A DNA stretch of 48,218 nt from Lysobacter sp. Root690 (lineage in GTDB: Bacteria; Pseudomonadota; Gammaproteobacteria; Xanthomonadales; Xanthomonadaceae): positions 1 to 48,218 of the forward strand of contig NZ_LMHM01000015.1 in assembly GCF_001427785.1 (NCBI RefSeq), in the 5' to 3' direction. Of this stretch, positions 9,601-17,499 are shown one piece after another. The position numbers and the translations under genes are program-made. Numbering within the stretch: position 1 is the first letter of the stretch; every line of letters begins with the position of its first letter. The notes under the pieces were generated by a model that was given only the letters and a program-made list of their open reading frames with translations, did no database searches and had not been told where the DNA came from.

Positions 9601-9891
9601 CGTCTGCGCCCGATCGTGATGACTTCGATCGCGTTCATCGCCGGCACCGTGCCGTTGCTGATCGGCCAGGGCGCCGGCAGCGAAGTGCGCGCGGCGACCG
9701 GGGTGACGGTGTTCGCCGGGATGCTTGGGGTGACCTTGTTCGGGCTGTTTCTGACGCCGGTGTTTTATGTGGCGTTGCGGATGTGGGTGGCGCGCAAGGG
9801 TGGGGCGGACGTGGCAGTCGATGCGTCGACGCAAGGCGTCGGGGAGGCGACCGATCGCACGGTTCCTCATCAGGCATCGATCCCTCATTGA
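6676..9891 (+). CDS. RND efflux pump inner-membrane transporter (HAE1 family)
   Basis: This 1071-residue protein has the full length and plan of an AcrB/MexF/OqxB-type proton-driven drug exporter. It has an N-terminal helix starting MDFSRFFIDRPIFA, two large periplasmic loops, and a second-half repeat starting near residue 540. The proton-relay aspartates of the fourth helix are D410 and D411 in GIVVDDAIVVVENVER. The N-terminal sequence recalls the MexF/OqxB branch. Such pumps normally need a periplasmic adaptor and an outer-membrane channel; neither gene is adjacent, so partners must come from elsewhere. Expression is probably controlled by the divergent TetR protein through the operator upstream of 5537. 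Confidence 0.96.
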   Translation: MDFSRFFIDRPIFAAVLSILIFAAGLIALPLLPVSEYPDVVPPTVVVRAVYPGANPKVIAQTVATPLEEAINGVQDMMYMKSVAGTDGVLVTTVTFKPGTDPDQAQVQVQNRVSQAQARLPEDVRRQGVTTQKQSPTLTMLVHLVSPGGQYDSLYLRNYASLKLKDELARLPGVGQTQMFGSGDYAMRIWLDPGRIAARGLSAGDVVRAIREQNVQVSAGQLGAEPMPGGSDFLIPINSQGRLNSVAEFSQIVLKSGDDGTIVRLSDVARIELDAADYTLRAQLDNVDAVAIGIFESPGANSIALSDAVRERMDELSRKFPPGLEYRIVYDPTVFVRDSIKAVVTTLAEAVLLVVLVVIVFLQTWRASIIPLLAVPVSVVGTFAALYLLGFSINTLSLFGLVLAIGIVVDDAIVVVENVERNIADGLTPLEAAHQAMREVSGPIIAIAMVLCAVFVPMAFLSGVTGQFYKQFAVTIAISTVISAINSLTLSPALAAVLLKPHGASKDAATRLIDRLLGWLFGPFNRFFGSSSQRYHGAIGRLLGRRGAVLAVYVLLLALSGLMFKAVPGGFIPTQDKLYLIGGVQLPAGASLSSTDALIRKMSAIAMETDGVDASEGYPGLNPLQFTNTPNSGTLFFELEPFAKRGRSAEAINAELNEKFAGLQEGVAFSFMPPPILGLGTGSGYALYIQDRDGQGYGALQNALNDFTGAIANTPGLGVPISTYQANVPQLDAQVDRLKAKAQGVPLSELFDTLQTYLGSAYVNDFNQFGRTYQVIAQADGAHRDSVEDIANLRVRNERGQMVPVGSMVTLGHSYGPDPVIRYNGYPAADLIGESDPRVLSSSQAMQSLREIAQKTLPNGMRIEWTDLSYQQATQGSSALIVFPLAVLLAFLVLAALYESWTLPLAVILIVPMTLLSALAGVWLTGGDNNVFVQVGLVVLMGLACKNAILIVEFARELERQGRGIVDAALEACRLRLRPIVMTSIAFIAGTVPLLIGQGAGSEVRAATGVTVFAGMLGVTLFGLFLTPVFYVALRMWVARKGGADVAVDASTQGVGEATDRTVPHQASIPH

Positions 9892-9957
9892 AGTCATCGG
9901 CAGCTGACGATCCCTCGCTGAAGCCATCGACGGGGGAATATCCCTCACGCAAGCGAC
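9878..9957. repeat. Imperfect 30-bp direct repeat, about three copies
   Basis: CGATCCCTCATTGAAGTCAT at 9878-9897 recurs as CGATCCCTCGCTGAAGCCAT at 9908-9927 with a 30-bp period. A weaker third copy (TATCCCTCACGCAAGC) lies near 9939-9955. The first copy overlaps the last codons and stop of the RND pump gene. No function is evident. Confidence 0.7.
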
Positions 9958-10037
9958 CACCGCGCCAACCGTCGCCCACTTTGTAAAAGGGGGCGAGCGC
10001 CCGGCGTGGGCATGAAGCCGAATCGAAACGACAGCGC

Positions 10038-10112
10038 GGGGGATTCGCTTTTCGCTTCCATCCGAGCAAACAAGCAAGAGCAAAAGCGAATCCCCCCCTT
10101 TTCCAAAGGGGG
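10038..10112. repeat. Inverted repeat plus C/G-tract hairpin
   Basis: GGGGGATTCGCTTTT at 10038-10052 is repeated in perfect inversion as AAAAGCGAATCCCCC at 10082-10096, around a 29-bp spacer. The right arm runs directly into a second hairpin with arms CCCCCC and GGGGGG (about 10092-10112). This resembles short intergenic repeat units of xanthomonad genomes. The rest of the 9892-10261 gap holds the 30-bp repeats and nothing I recognise as a gene. Confidence 0.8.
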
Positions 10113-10261
10113 GAACAGCACAAGCAGGATTGCGACTCACAGCTCCTTTCCGCACATAAAGGTGACGCTCAGTCAAAACCCCAAGCGCATCGCAATCTCC
10201 CCACCACCGTGTAAAGTGACCCCGCCGGGGGGCCGACTGAATCGACGTCGAGGGGAGTTTC

Positions 10262-10750
10262 GTGGAGCAAGCAATCCGACTGGCCGGCTTCTTCGCCGCG
10301 CACGGGGTCTGGTGCGTCGCCGACGGCGAGGCGCTGATTCCGTTGTACGCCTACGAGGACGCGCAAGGCGCGCGCAAGATGGTGCGCTACGACGCCGACT
10401 CGCTCGAGGACGGTGTGGCCCTGGCGCGCGCAAGCCTGGCCCAGAACGACGAAGAGGCCACGCAGGCGGTGGTGGTCCACGACGGCTATGTCACCCTGGA
10501 GTCGGGGCGCACCGATGCCTTGATCGTGATCGTGCGCGACCACCTCGCCGATCTGACCCTGACCATGGCCATCCCCTACCGCAACGCCGCCCACCCGCAG
10601 GGCTTCGCGGTGCATAGGCCGAAGTTTCTCGACTGGCGCGGCGCCAGCGAACCCGACTACGCGCTGCTCGGCGAACAATTCTTCGCCGGGGTCGAGATGC
10701 ACGAACTCGGCGACCGGATCTGGCAGGCCAAGCTCGACGATTCGATCTGA
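10262..10750 (+). CDS. Conserved-looking protein of unknown function
   Basis: This 162-residue soluble protein starts with GTG at 10262, five bases after a good GAGGGGAG ribosome site. I see no signal peptide, membrane segment or known motif. It is acidic (many Asp/Glu) with alternating strand and helix character, for example VWCVADGEALIPLYAY and ALIVIVRDHLADLTLTMAIPY, which suggests a compact alpha/beta fold. Codon use matches its neighbours, so it is very probably real. It stands alone, 147 bp before the multicopper oxidase gene, and its role is not known to me. Confidence 0.8.
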   Translation: MEQAIRLAGFFAAHGVWCVADGEALIPLYAYEDAQGARKMVRYDADSLEDGVALARASLAQNDEEATQAVVVHDGYVTLESGRTDALIVIVRDHLADLTLTMAIPYRNAAHPQGFAVHRPKFLDWRGASEPDYALLGEQFFAGVEMHELGDRIWQAKLDDSI

Positions 10751-10897
10751 GCGTCGCGATCGGCGGCTCCAGGATTGACCCGCGTCACAGAAGCATCGCC
10801 TGCCGGCAGCATCTGCAATAACCGGCGTGGATGATGGCGGGTCGCTCACGAGCCACCGCCAGAGCCGTCGCGCCATGCAGCCGGGAACCACGCACCA

Positions 10898-12541
10898 ATG
10901 ACCGATCCGCAACGCCGCCGCTTTCTGGTCGGCCTCGCCGTGGGCGGCGCCGCCACCGTGGCCGGGCCGATCGCGATGTGGCGCTGGACCGGCGGACACG
11001 GCCATCGCATGGGCTCGGCCGCCGCGCCGGACCTGCAACTGCTCGCGCCCGAGGCGCGCTTCGTGCAGCCGCTGCGCCTGCCGGGCGCGGAAGGGTTGCT
11101 GGCCGAGATCGAACTCAGGCAGCCGCTGCAACTGATCGCGCAGGCGACGACGCAGGCGTTGTTTCCCGGCGCGCCGACGCAACTGTGGGCCTACGCCACG
11201 CAGATCAATGCGCGCGCGGTGGTCAACCCGCTGCTGCGCGCGCGCCGCGGCGACACCATCGAGGTCGGCCTCGACAACCGTCTTGCCGAAGCCACCACGA
11301 TCCACTGGCACGGTTTGTCGATTGACGAAGCCAACGACGGCAGCGGCCTGCATCCGGTCGAACCGGGCACGCAGCGGCGCTATCGCCTGCGCATCGACAA
11401 CCGTGCCGGCTTGTACTGGTACCACGCCCATCCGCACGGCCGCACCGGCGTGCAACTGCAGCGCGGGCTGGCCGGTCTGCTGTTGATCGAGGACGCGGAG
11501 GAGCTCGCGCTGCGCCAACGCCTCGGCATGCGCTGGGGCGAACGCGATCTGCCGCTGATGATCGCCGACAAGCAGGTCGGCGCCGACAACGCGATCGTCT
11601 ACAAGGACGGCGCCGACGACTGGATCGGCAATCGCGTGATGGTCAACTGGACACCCGAGCCGTACCTCGAAGTGATCCCCGCGTGGTATCGCTTCCGTCT
11701 GGCCAATGTTGCCAACGCGCGCATGCTGCGCGCGGCCTTCATGCAGGGCGAGCGCGCGCTGACGATGCAGTTGATCGGCACCGACGGCGGCCTGCTCGAA
11801 CGCGCCTGGCCGGTCGACGACGTGTTCCTCGCGCCGGCGCAGCGCATCGACGTGCTGGTCGATTTCAGCGCGCTCAAGCCCGGCGAACGGGTGATGCTGC
11901 GCAGCCTGGACTACGTGGCGATGGAGAACGAGGACGAATCGGGCGCGTTCCTGCCCGATCCGATGGCCGACCATCCCGGCGCGGCCGCGATGGGCGAGCC
12001 GCTCGACCTGATGGAAGTGCGGGTGATCGAGTGCGCGACCGACAAGCGTCCGCCCGCGCACCTGCCCGACCTGAGCGCGATCTCGACCATCGGTCCGTTG
12101 CCCGACACCACGACCTGGCCGGTACGCGCGCTGCGCCTGCGCATGGACGAAGAAGGCCGCTGGTTCATCAACGACTGGAATTTCCACCTTAGCGGTCACG
12201 AGCCCGCGTTCTCGGTTCGACGCGGCAGCCGCGAGGTCTGGGAAATCCGCAACAGCATGACCAGCATGCCGCACCCGATCCATCTGCACGGATTCCAGTT
12301 CCGGATCCTGTCGCGCGCGATCAGCCCGCCGGACATCCGCGGCCGCCAGGTCGCGGCCGGCGGCTTGAACCCGCAGGACCTGGGCTGGAGCGACACTGTC
12401 GTGGTCTGGCCCGGCGAAGTCGTGCGTCTGGCCATCGATTTTTCCCAGCCCTTCAGCGGCACCCAGCGCTACATGCTTCATTGCCACAACCTCGAACACG
12501 AGGACATGGGGATGATGCTGACGTTCGCGGTCACCGACTGA
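10898..12541 (+). CDS. Multicopper oxidase, Tat-exported
   Basis: The 547-residue protein begins MTDPQRRRFLVGLAVGGAAT, a twin-arginine-type signal for export of a folded cofactor protein. All four copper-binding segments are visible: HWHG (H136, H138), YWYHAH (H176, H178), HPIHLHG and, at the C terminus, HCHNLEHEDMGM with type-1 copper ligands C529 and H534 and a methionine (M539) in the axial position. The plan fits laccase-like, CotA/CueO-type oxidases that oxidise phenols or metal ions with reduction of O2 to water. There is no methionine-rich insert as in CueO, so a role in copper tolerance is not established. The FKBP lipoprotein gene follows after 47 bp and may be co-transcribed. Confidence 0.95.
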   Translation: MTDPQRRRFLVGLAVGGAATVAGPIAMWRWTGGHGHRMGSAAAPDLQLLAPEARFVQPLRLPGAEGLLAEIELRQPLQLIAQATTQALFPGAPTQLWAYATQINARAVVNPLLRARRGDTIEVGLDNRLAEATTIHWHGLSIDEANDGSGLHPVEPGTQRRYRLRIDNRAGLYWYHAHPHGRTGVQLQRGLAGLLLIEDAEELALRQRLGMRWGERDLPLMIADKQVGADNAIVYKDGADDWIGNRVMVNWTPEPYLEVIPAWYRFRLANVANARMLRAAFMQGERALTMQLIGTDGGLLERAWPVDDVFLAPAQRIDVLVDFSALKPGERVMLRSLDYVAMENEDESGAFLPDPMADHPGAAAMGEPLDLMEVRVIECATDKRPPAHLPDLSAISTIGPLPDTTTWPVRALRLRMDEEGRWFINDWNFHLSGHEPAFSVRRGSREVWEIRNSMTSMPHPIHLHGFQFRILSRAISPPDIRGRQVAAGGLNPQDLGWSDTVVVWPGEVVRLAIDFSQPFSGTQRYMLHCHNLEHEDMGMMLTFAVTD

Positions 12542-12588
12542 TCCGTATCGACCGACTCAAGCCACCATCGCTTCACGGAGCCGCCTGC

Positions 12589-13365
12589 ATGCCGCGTTCG
12601 ACCGTTCCTCGCATCTGCCTTCTCAGCGCCATCCTTGCCGCCGCCGTCGCATGTACGCCCGCGTCCAACGATGCGGCGAAACTGGCGTCGGCGGATGCGC
12701 CCGCGCCGCTGACCGCGGCGCAGGTAGCCAGCGACAAGGCCAAGGTCAGCTACATCGTCGGTCGCGATTTCGCCCGCAGCATCGAACCGGTGCGCGGCGA
12801 ACTCGATACCGAGGTGGTGCTGCGCGCGATCCGCGATGCCCAGGCCGGCCGTCCCTCGCTGTTCGACGAAGCGCAGAGCAAGCGCATCCGCGAAGGTTTC
12901 AGCGAACACCTGCGCGGCAAGCACGATGCCGATACCAAGGCGCTGGCGGCGCGCAATCTCGAAACCGGCGAGGCCTTCCTCAAGCGCAATGCGCAGGCGC
13001 AGGGCGTGACCACCACCGCCTCCGGGCTGCAATACCAGGTGATGCGCGCGGGCAAGGGCGCGCACCCGAAAGCCAGCGACACGGTGCGGGTGAATTATCT
13101 CGGCCGCCTGCTCGACGGCAGCAAGTTCGAAAGCACCTACGACACCGATCACCCGGCCGAATTCGTGCTCGCCCAGGTGATGCCGGGCTGGACCGAGGGC
13201 GTGCAGTTGATGACGCCGGGCAGCCAGTACCGGTTCTGGATTCCGGCCAAGCTCGCTTATGGCGAACGCGGCATGGCCGGGCAGATCGAACCCAATTCGG
13301 TGCTGGTGTTCGAGATCGAGTTGCTGGAGATCGCGGGCGAGGGTGCGCCGGTGCATGACGAGTGA
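12589..13365 (+). CDS. FKBP-type peptidyl-prolyl isomerase lipoprotein
   Basis: The 258-residue product has a lipoprotein signal with lipobox AVAC, so it is probably anchored on the periplasmic side of a membrane. Residues about 45-145 are a helical, Mip/FkpA-like N-terminal region (VSYIVGRDFARSIEPV). The C-terminal FKBP domain includes VRVNYLGRLLDGSKFEST, VMPGWTEGVQLM and IPAKLAYGERG. These proteins isomerise X-Pro bonds and act as chaperones. The ATG at 12589 was chosen over an upstream in-frame start that overlaps the oxidase gene, because the signal peptide begins here. It may help fold periplasmic proteins, possibly including the oxidase encoded just upstream. Confidence 0.93.
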   Translation: MPRSTVPRICLLSAILAAAVACTPASNDAAKLASADAPAPLTAAQVASDKAKVSYIVGRDFARSIEPVRGELDTEVVLRAIRDAQAGRPSLFDEAQSKRIREGFSEHLRGKHDADTKALAARNLETGEAFLKRNAQAQGVTTTASGLQYQVMRAGKGAHPKASDTVRVNYLGRLLDGSKFESTYDTDHPAEFVLAQVMPGWTEGVQLMTPGSQYRFWIPAKLAYGERGMAGQIEPNSVLVFEIELLEIAGEGAPVHDE

Positions 13366-13386
13366 GGCGATGTGGGTTCGCGGTGA

Positions 13387-13650
13387 TCTGAGCGAAGAGC
13401 GTCGGGCTGAAGCCCCATCCACAAAAAAACCTCGGGGCTGCGCTGGCGAATCGAGCTTGATCGGCTCAAGTGATCGTCTGCGGATTCTGCTTATCGCCAG
13501 GTTCGCGATGACATCGATAACTCGCGGCAGCGCACTACCGCCGAAGCGGATGCGGCCTGCGTGAAGCAAGCCAGAAAAGACATAAAAACAAACGAGCGAA
13601 GACAAAAGATTTTTGTGGGTGGGGCGTCAGCCCCGACGCTCTTCGTTCAG
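13387..13650. repeat. REP-like sequences in outward-facing inverted pair
   Basis: A 43-bp sequence at 13387-13429 (GAGCGTCGGGCTGAAGCCCC then ATCCACAAAAA) is repeated in inversion at 13610-13650 (TTTTTGTGGGTGGGGCGTCA then GCCCCGACGCTCTTCG), with about 180 bp between. Each arm folds on itself (GGGCTGAAGCCC; GGGGCGTCAGCCCC). The same motif forms the ends of the elements at 35507-35651 and 36579-36726, but there the arms face the other way. This fills most of the 13366-13834 gap; I see no gene in it. Confidence 0.85.
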
Positions 13651-13834
13651 ATCGCCGCGCCGCCCCACAACCGCTCGTCGCCCAGGCGCCCAACTTGTGA
13701 CCGCGACCTCAGCCACGCCCGCAACGGGCGCGAAGTCCGTCGCAATCGTGTAGCAGTTTTCCGGCCAAACTCCGCAGCCAACGCGGCTCGTATCGCCGCG
13801 TCCACCCGCCACTCCCCGTTCCCGGAGACAGCCA

Positions 13835-15586
13835 GTGAATTCCAAGCTCGCCCACGGCGCCCTCGCCACCGTGCTCATCGGCGCCGCGTTCGCGCCCGCG
13901 CAGGCCGCCCAGCGCACGCTGCAACTGTCCGAGGACGACACCCTCAGCAAGCCGATCAGCGCCAGCGCATCGACCCTGCGCGGTACGCCGCTGGCCAAGG
14001 CAGCGTTGTCGCAGGCCGTGTCCAACCGCGTCTGCGAATCCGGCGTCAAGTGGCTGCGCGTGGGCTTCAAGCAACTCAAGCTGTCGGGTTACGACTCGCT
14101 GGTGCTCAGCAGCAGCGGCGGCGACCGCCTGGTGCTGGAGGGCAAGCAGTGGAACGACCGCAGCTTCACCACCCGCGCCTTGCGCGGTGAATGCGTCGAC
14201 ATCCAGCCTTATTTCAGCCAACCCGACAGCGGTTTCCAGCTCGACCGCTATGAATACAGCGCGGTGCCGCTGGACAAGGCCACCGTGGTCGTGGCCGGCG
14301 CCGGCGACATTTGCGACACCAGCGGCAACGCCTGCCAGGGCACCTCGGACCTGATCGTGTCGATCAACCCGACCGCGGTGTTCACCGCCGGCGACAACGC
14401 CTACAGCAGCGGCACCTTGACCGAATACAACAACCGCTACGCGCCGACCTGGGGCCGCTTCAAGGCGCTGACCAGCCCGTCGCCGGGCAACCACGACTAC
14501 AACACCACCGGCGCCAGCGGTTACTTCGATTACTTCAACGGCGTCGGTAACCAGACCGGCCAGGCCGGCGATCGCAGCAAGGGCTATTACAGCTGGGACG
14601 TGGGCGATTGGCATTTCGTCGCCTTGAACACCATGTCGGGCGGCACCGTCGCCAGCGCGCAGATCAATTGGCTCAAGAGCGATCTGGCCGCGACCACCAA
14701 GCCGTGCATCGCCGCGTACTTCCACCATCCGCTGGTCAGCCGCGGCAGCTACAGCGGCTACAGCCAGGTCAAGCCGATCTGGGACGCGCTGTACGCGGTC
14801 AAGGCCGATCTGGTCCTGGTCGGCCACGATCACAACTACCAGCGCTACGGCAAGATGAATCCCAATCAGGGCGCCGCCAGCGACGGCATCCGTCAGATCC
14901 TGGTCGGCACCGGCGGGCGCGCGTTCTACGGCATCAGCGGCAGCCATGCCTTGCTTGAAGCCAGCAACGCCAGCACCTACGGCGTGCTCAAGCTGACCTT
15001 GACCGCGACCGGCTACACCGGCGATTTCGTGCCGCGCGCCGGCAGCAGCTACACCGATCATTTCACCGGCACCTGCAACGATGCCGGCACGCCGCCCGGG
15101 CAGTCGCTGACCCTCAACGCGACCCGCGACGTCACCGTCAAATCCGGCGGCACCCGGGTCAACACCGCGGTGCTGTACGCCGACGGCAGCGACGGCGGCC
15201 AAGTGTTGCGCGGGTTGATGGGCTGGGACGTGTCGAGCGCGAACGGTCTGAACCTGACCGGCGCGCAGGTGAAGCTGCAGGTCAGCGACAAGTCCGCCGG
15301 CGCCTACGATCTGTATCAGGTCGCCAGCGCCTGGAGCGAAAGCAATGCGACCTATGCCGGCGCCACGCTCGGCAGCAAGCTCGGTTCGGTGACGCCGAAC
15401 GCGACCGGCGCGCAGTACGTCACGCTCAACGCGACTGGCCTGCAACTGGTCAAGAACTGGGCGAACGGCAGCGTGGCCAACAACGGCGTGATCCTGGTGC
15501 CGGCCTCGGGCGTTACCGACGGCGTCGATTGGTCTTCGCGCGAGGGCGCGAATGCGCCGCAGCTGGTGCTTAGTTACACGCCTTGA
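13835..15586 (+). CDS. Secreted metallophosphoesterase with DNRLRE C-terminal domain
   Basis: This 583-residue protein has a signal peptide ending at AQA (about residue 25). After a pre-domain, a calcineurin-like phosphoesterase domain spans about residues 148-410. Metal-binding motifs are [30 protein letters not shown] and [11 protein letters not shown]. The set resembles purple-acid-phosphatase-like enzymes, which are two-metal phosphomonoesterases or phosphodiesterases. Residues about 430-583 look like a DNRLRE domain ([14 protein letters not shown]...[11 protein letters not shown]...[12 protein letters not shown]), a beta-sandwich common in secreted carbohydrate-active and surface proteins, perhaps for substrate binding. 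It is transcribed alone. The substrate is unknown; phosphate scavenging is plausible. Confidence 0.92.
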   Translation: MNSKLAHGALATVLIGAAFAPAQAAQRTLQLSEDDTLSKPISASASTLRGTPLAKAALSQAVSNRVCESGVKWLRVGFKQLKLSGYDSLVLSSSGGDRLVLEGKQWNDRSFTTRALRGECVDIQPYFSQPDSGFQLDRYEYSAVPLDKATVVVAGAGDICDTSGNACQGTSDLIVSINPTAVFTAGDNAYSSGTLTEYNNRYAPTWGRFKALTSPSPGNHDYNTTGASGYFDYFNGVGNQTGQAGDRSKGYYSWDVGDWHFVALNTMSGGTVASAQINWLKSDLAATTKPCIAAYFHHPLVSRGSYSGYSQVKPIWDALYAVKADLVLVGHDHNYQRYGKMNPNQGAASDGIRQILVGTGGRAFYGISGSHALLEASNASTYGVLKLTLTATGYTGDFVPRAGSSYTDHFTGTCNDAGTPPGQSLTLNATRDVTVKSGGTRVNTAVLYADGSDGGQVLRGLMGWDVSSANGLNLTGAQVKLQVSDKSAGAYDLYQVASAWSESNATYAGATLGSKLGSVTPNATGAQYVTLNATGLQLVKNWANGSVANNGVILVPASGVTDGVDWSSREGANAPQLVLSYTP

Positions 15587-15648
15587 TAGCGATGCGTCGC
15601 TCGAACATCGGGCGCGCGATCGCGCGTCCGGTGTTCGGCGGTATCAGC

Positions 15649-15729
15649 CGCCGCCACTGGAACCTCGCACCTCCGCGACACCTCCGGGGATGAGACGCGG
15701 CGCGAACGCGCGAGGTTCCAGTGGCGGCG
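15649..15729. repeat. Perfect 20-bp inverted repeat with 41-bp loop
   Basis: CGCCGCCACTGGAACCTCGC at 15649-15668 is repeated in exact inversion at 15710-15729. It lies in the gap between two convergent genes and could act as a two-way terminator or be a mobile-repeat remnant. No T-tract follows either arm, and the loop is long for an intrinsic terminator. Confidence 0.85.
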
Positions 15730-15797
15730 ACTGGCGGTCGTGCGCGGCGAGCTCGCATCGATCGCGATGAGTTTTCGCTGCAGTCAGCCTGCTGCGA

Positions 15798-16253
15798 TCA
15801 GCTGTTCACCTGCAACGCAGGCCGCGCATTCGCGCCCACGCCGATCATCAACTTGACCGATTCCTTGATCCGCTCGGCGCCGCCCAACTTGACCGCGGCG
15901 ATCAGGCGTTCGCCGATCGTGCGGCTTTCGTCGGCGGTGCTCGCGTGCGCGCCGAGAATCGCCAAACCTTTTTCGGTCAGCCGATAACGCAGCGCCAGAT
16001 GCACGAACGGCACGCCGTTCAAGGACTCTTTCACGCAGGCGGTGCTGCGCAGATAGCCTTCGTCCATCAACCATTCGAAGGTCGCGCCGCAGGCGAGCAC
16101 CGCCGCGGCCATCGCTTCGCGATTGCCGGGGTCCACGCCGGGCATATGTCGCGCGGATTCTTCGGCGTTGAAGCGGGCTACGACGGGATGCTGTTCGAGC
16201 GCGGCCGCACAGATGCGTGCGGTGGCTATGCTGAAAACTTCAATGTTTTTCAT
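15798..16253 (-). CDS. Small protein of unknown function, possibly winged-helix
   Basis: The 151-residue protein is soluble, with no signal peptide. An N-terminal helical part (EVFSIATARICAAALEQHP) is followed by a segment that reads like a winged-helix wing, LHLALRYRLTEKGLAIL-like (residues about 90-107), as in MarR-type or effector-binding proteins. I do not recognise the family. The start at 16253 gives a sensible N terminus. Divergent from it is an unusually AT-rich upstream region, which suggests a regulated promoter. It could be a small regulator, but that is weakly supported. Confidence 0.75.
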   Translation of the reverse strand: MKNIEVFSIATARICAAALEQHPVVARFNAEESARHMPGVDPGNREAMAAAVLACGATFEWLMDEGYLRSTACVKESLNGVPFVHLALRYRLTEKGLAILGAHASTADESRTIGERLIAAVKLGGAERIKESVKLMIGVGANARPALQVNS

Positions 16254-16618
16254 TAAGGACGCCCCCTGACGTCCTTGCTATTTACGAGGGGCATACGTAA
16301 AAACGGCGTGATGAAAAATGTTGTAAGAAATTGAAAAGTAAAGAGTATTTATTGATTATCGTCTCGTTGAATCTGTGATGCGCGCATGGAGAACCATGAC
16401 AAACTGACCCGGCGCGGCAGTTGCGGCCGGTATGCGGCAAGCGGGCGGGAAAGCGGCGATCAGGTAGATGAACGACGCGTGGGTCGGAGGTGGCTCTAAA
16501 TCGTTCGATTCCGGCGGGAGCCAATTTCCTGGCTGAGCCAATCGCATATTGCTTCAACTTATTACGCATCGCGCGCGGCCATGCCTGCCACCCATTCAAC
16601 CATCGACAAGGACGCGAC
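16254..16618. other. AT-rich divergent intergenic region
   Basis: This 365-bp gap separates the divergent gene ending at 16253 from the ankyrin gene. About 16295-16375 is strikingly AT-rich for this genome (runs such as TTGTAAGAAATTGAAAAGTA and TATTTATTGATTATCG), with small inverted arms TTTACG/CGTAAA around 16281-16300. It probably contains both promoters and perhaps a binding site for a nucleoid protein. No gene is apparent. Confidence 0.6.
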
Positions 16619-17431
16619 ATGAGCACCGACAACATCTTCGACGCCGCGCGCGCGGGCGACATCGAAACCGTCAGCGCCCGCCTCGAGGCCGGCGCCGATC
16701 CGGCCGCGCTCAGCGACTACGGTTTCACCGCATTGCAAACCGCGGCGATGGGCGCGAACACCGCGCCGGTCGAGCGCAACCTCGCGGTGCTGCGCGTGTT
16801 GCTAGCCGCCGGCAGTCCGTTGGAATACGCGGGCAAAAGCGGACGCACTGCGTTGTACCTCGCCGCCGAGTTCGCGCCCACCACCGATGCGGTGCAGCTG
16901 CTGATCGATGCCGGCGCCCAGGCCGACATCAGCGACGGTCACGGCAACCACATCCTGGTCAACGCGATGATGGACGAAGTGGTTGAACTGCTGTCGCGCG
17001 TGACCGGCAAGCCGATTCCCGAACCGCCGCCGCCGGAACCCGAACCGGTCAAGATGACGCCGGCGCAATGGCGCGCGGCGAAGCTGCGGATCGATGCGGT
17101 GTTCGCCAACCTCGGCCGGGCCGGCGTGGTCGCGCTGCACGACGCCGGCTACACCCAGTCGGATGGATTTTCCGACGCCAGCGAAGCCCTTCTCGACGGC
17201 GGCGGCGAGGCCGCCGGCCTGCACGGCGTGTGCTTCTACACCCGCCAGGACCTGAACGCCGCCAAGCGCACCAGCCGCCTGTCGCTCGCGTTCTGGGGCG
17301 CGCCGGAAGGCGCCGACGCCGACATGCTGCGGGTCGGCGGGGTCATCGTCGGGGCTTTTCGCGACGCGGGCTTCGAGGTGCAATGGAACCAGACAGCCTC
17401 GCGGCGGCCGGAGCTCGACCTGCGGACCTGA
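16619..17431 (+). CDS. Ankyrin-repeat protein with DUF6891-like C-terminal domain
   Basis: The 270-residue protein starts at the ATG at 16619, preceded by AAGGACG. Residues about 1-125 form three to four ankyrin repeats (DIFDAARAGDIETV-type start, GFTALQTAAMGAN, GRTALYLAAEFAPTTDAVQLLIDAGAQ). A proline/glutamate-rich linker (about 133-143, PEPPPPEPEPV) leads to a C-terminal domain resembling DUF6891: FANLGRAGVVALHDAGYTQS, GVCFYTRQDLNAAKR, LSLAFWGAPEG and FEVQWNQTASRRPEL. No signal peptide is seen, so it is probably cytosolic. The DUF's function is unknown; ankyrin repeats usually bind a protein partner. Confidence 0.87.
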   Translation: MSTDNIFDAARAGDIETVSARLEAGADPAALSDYGFTALQTAAMGANTAPVERNLAVLRVLLAAGSPLEYAGKSGRTALYLAAEFAPTTDAVQLLIDAGAQADISDGHGNHILVNAMMDEVVELLSRVTGKPIPEPPPPEPEPVKMTPAQWRAAKLRIDAVFANLGRAGVVALHDAGYTQSDGFSDASEALLDGGGEAAGLHGVCFYTRQDLNAAKRTSRLSLAFWGAPEGADADMLRVGGVIVGAFRDAGFEVQWNQTASRRPELDLRT

Positions 17432-17499
17432 GCGCGACGCCACGCGCCGGTGAAGCATCCAGCTGAACCGCAATTCATGTGCCCCCGTGTTATCTTGCG

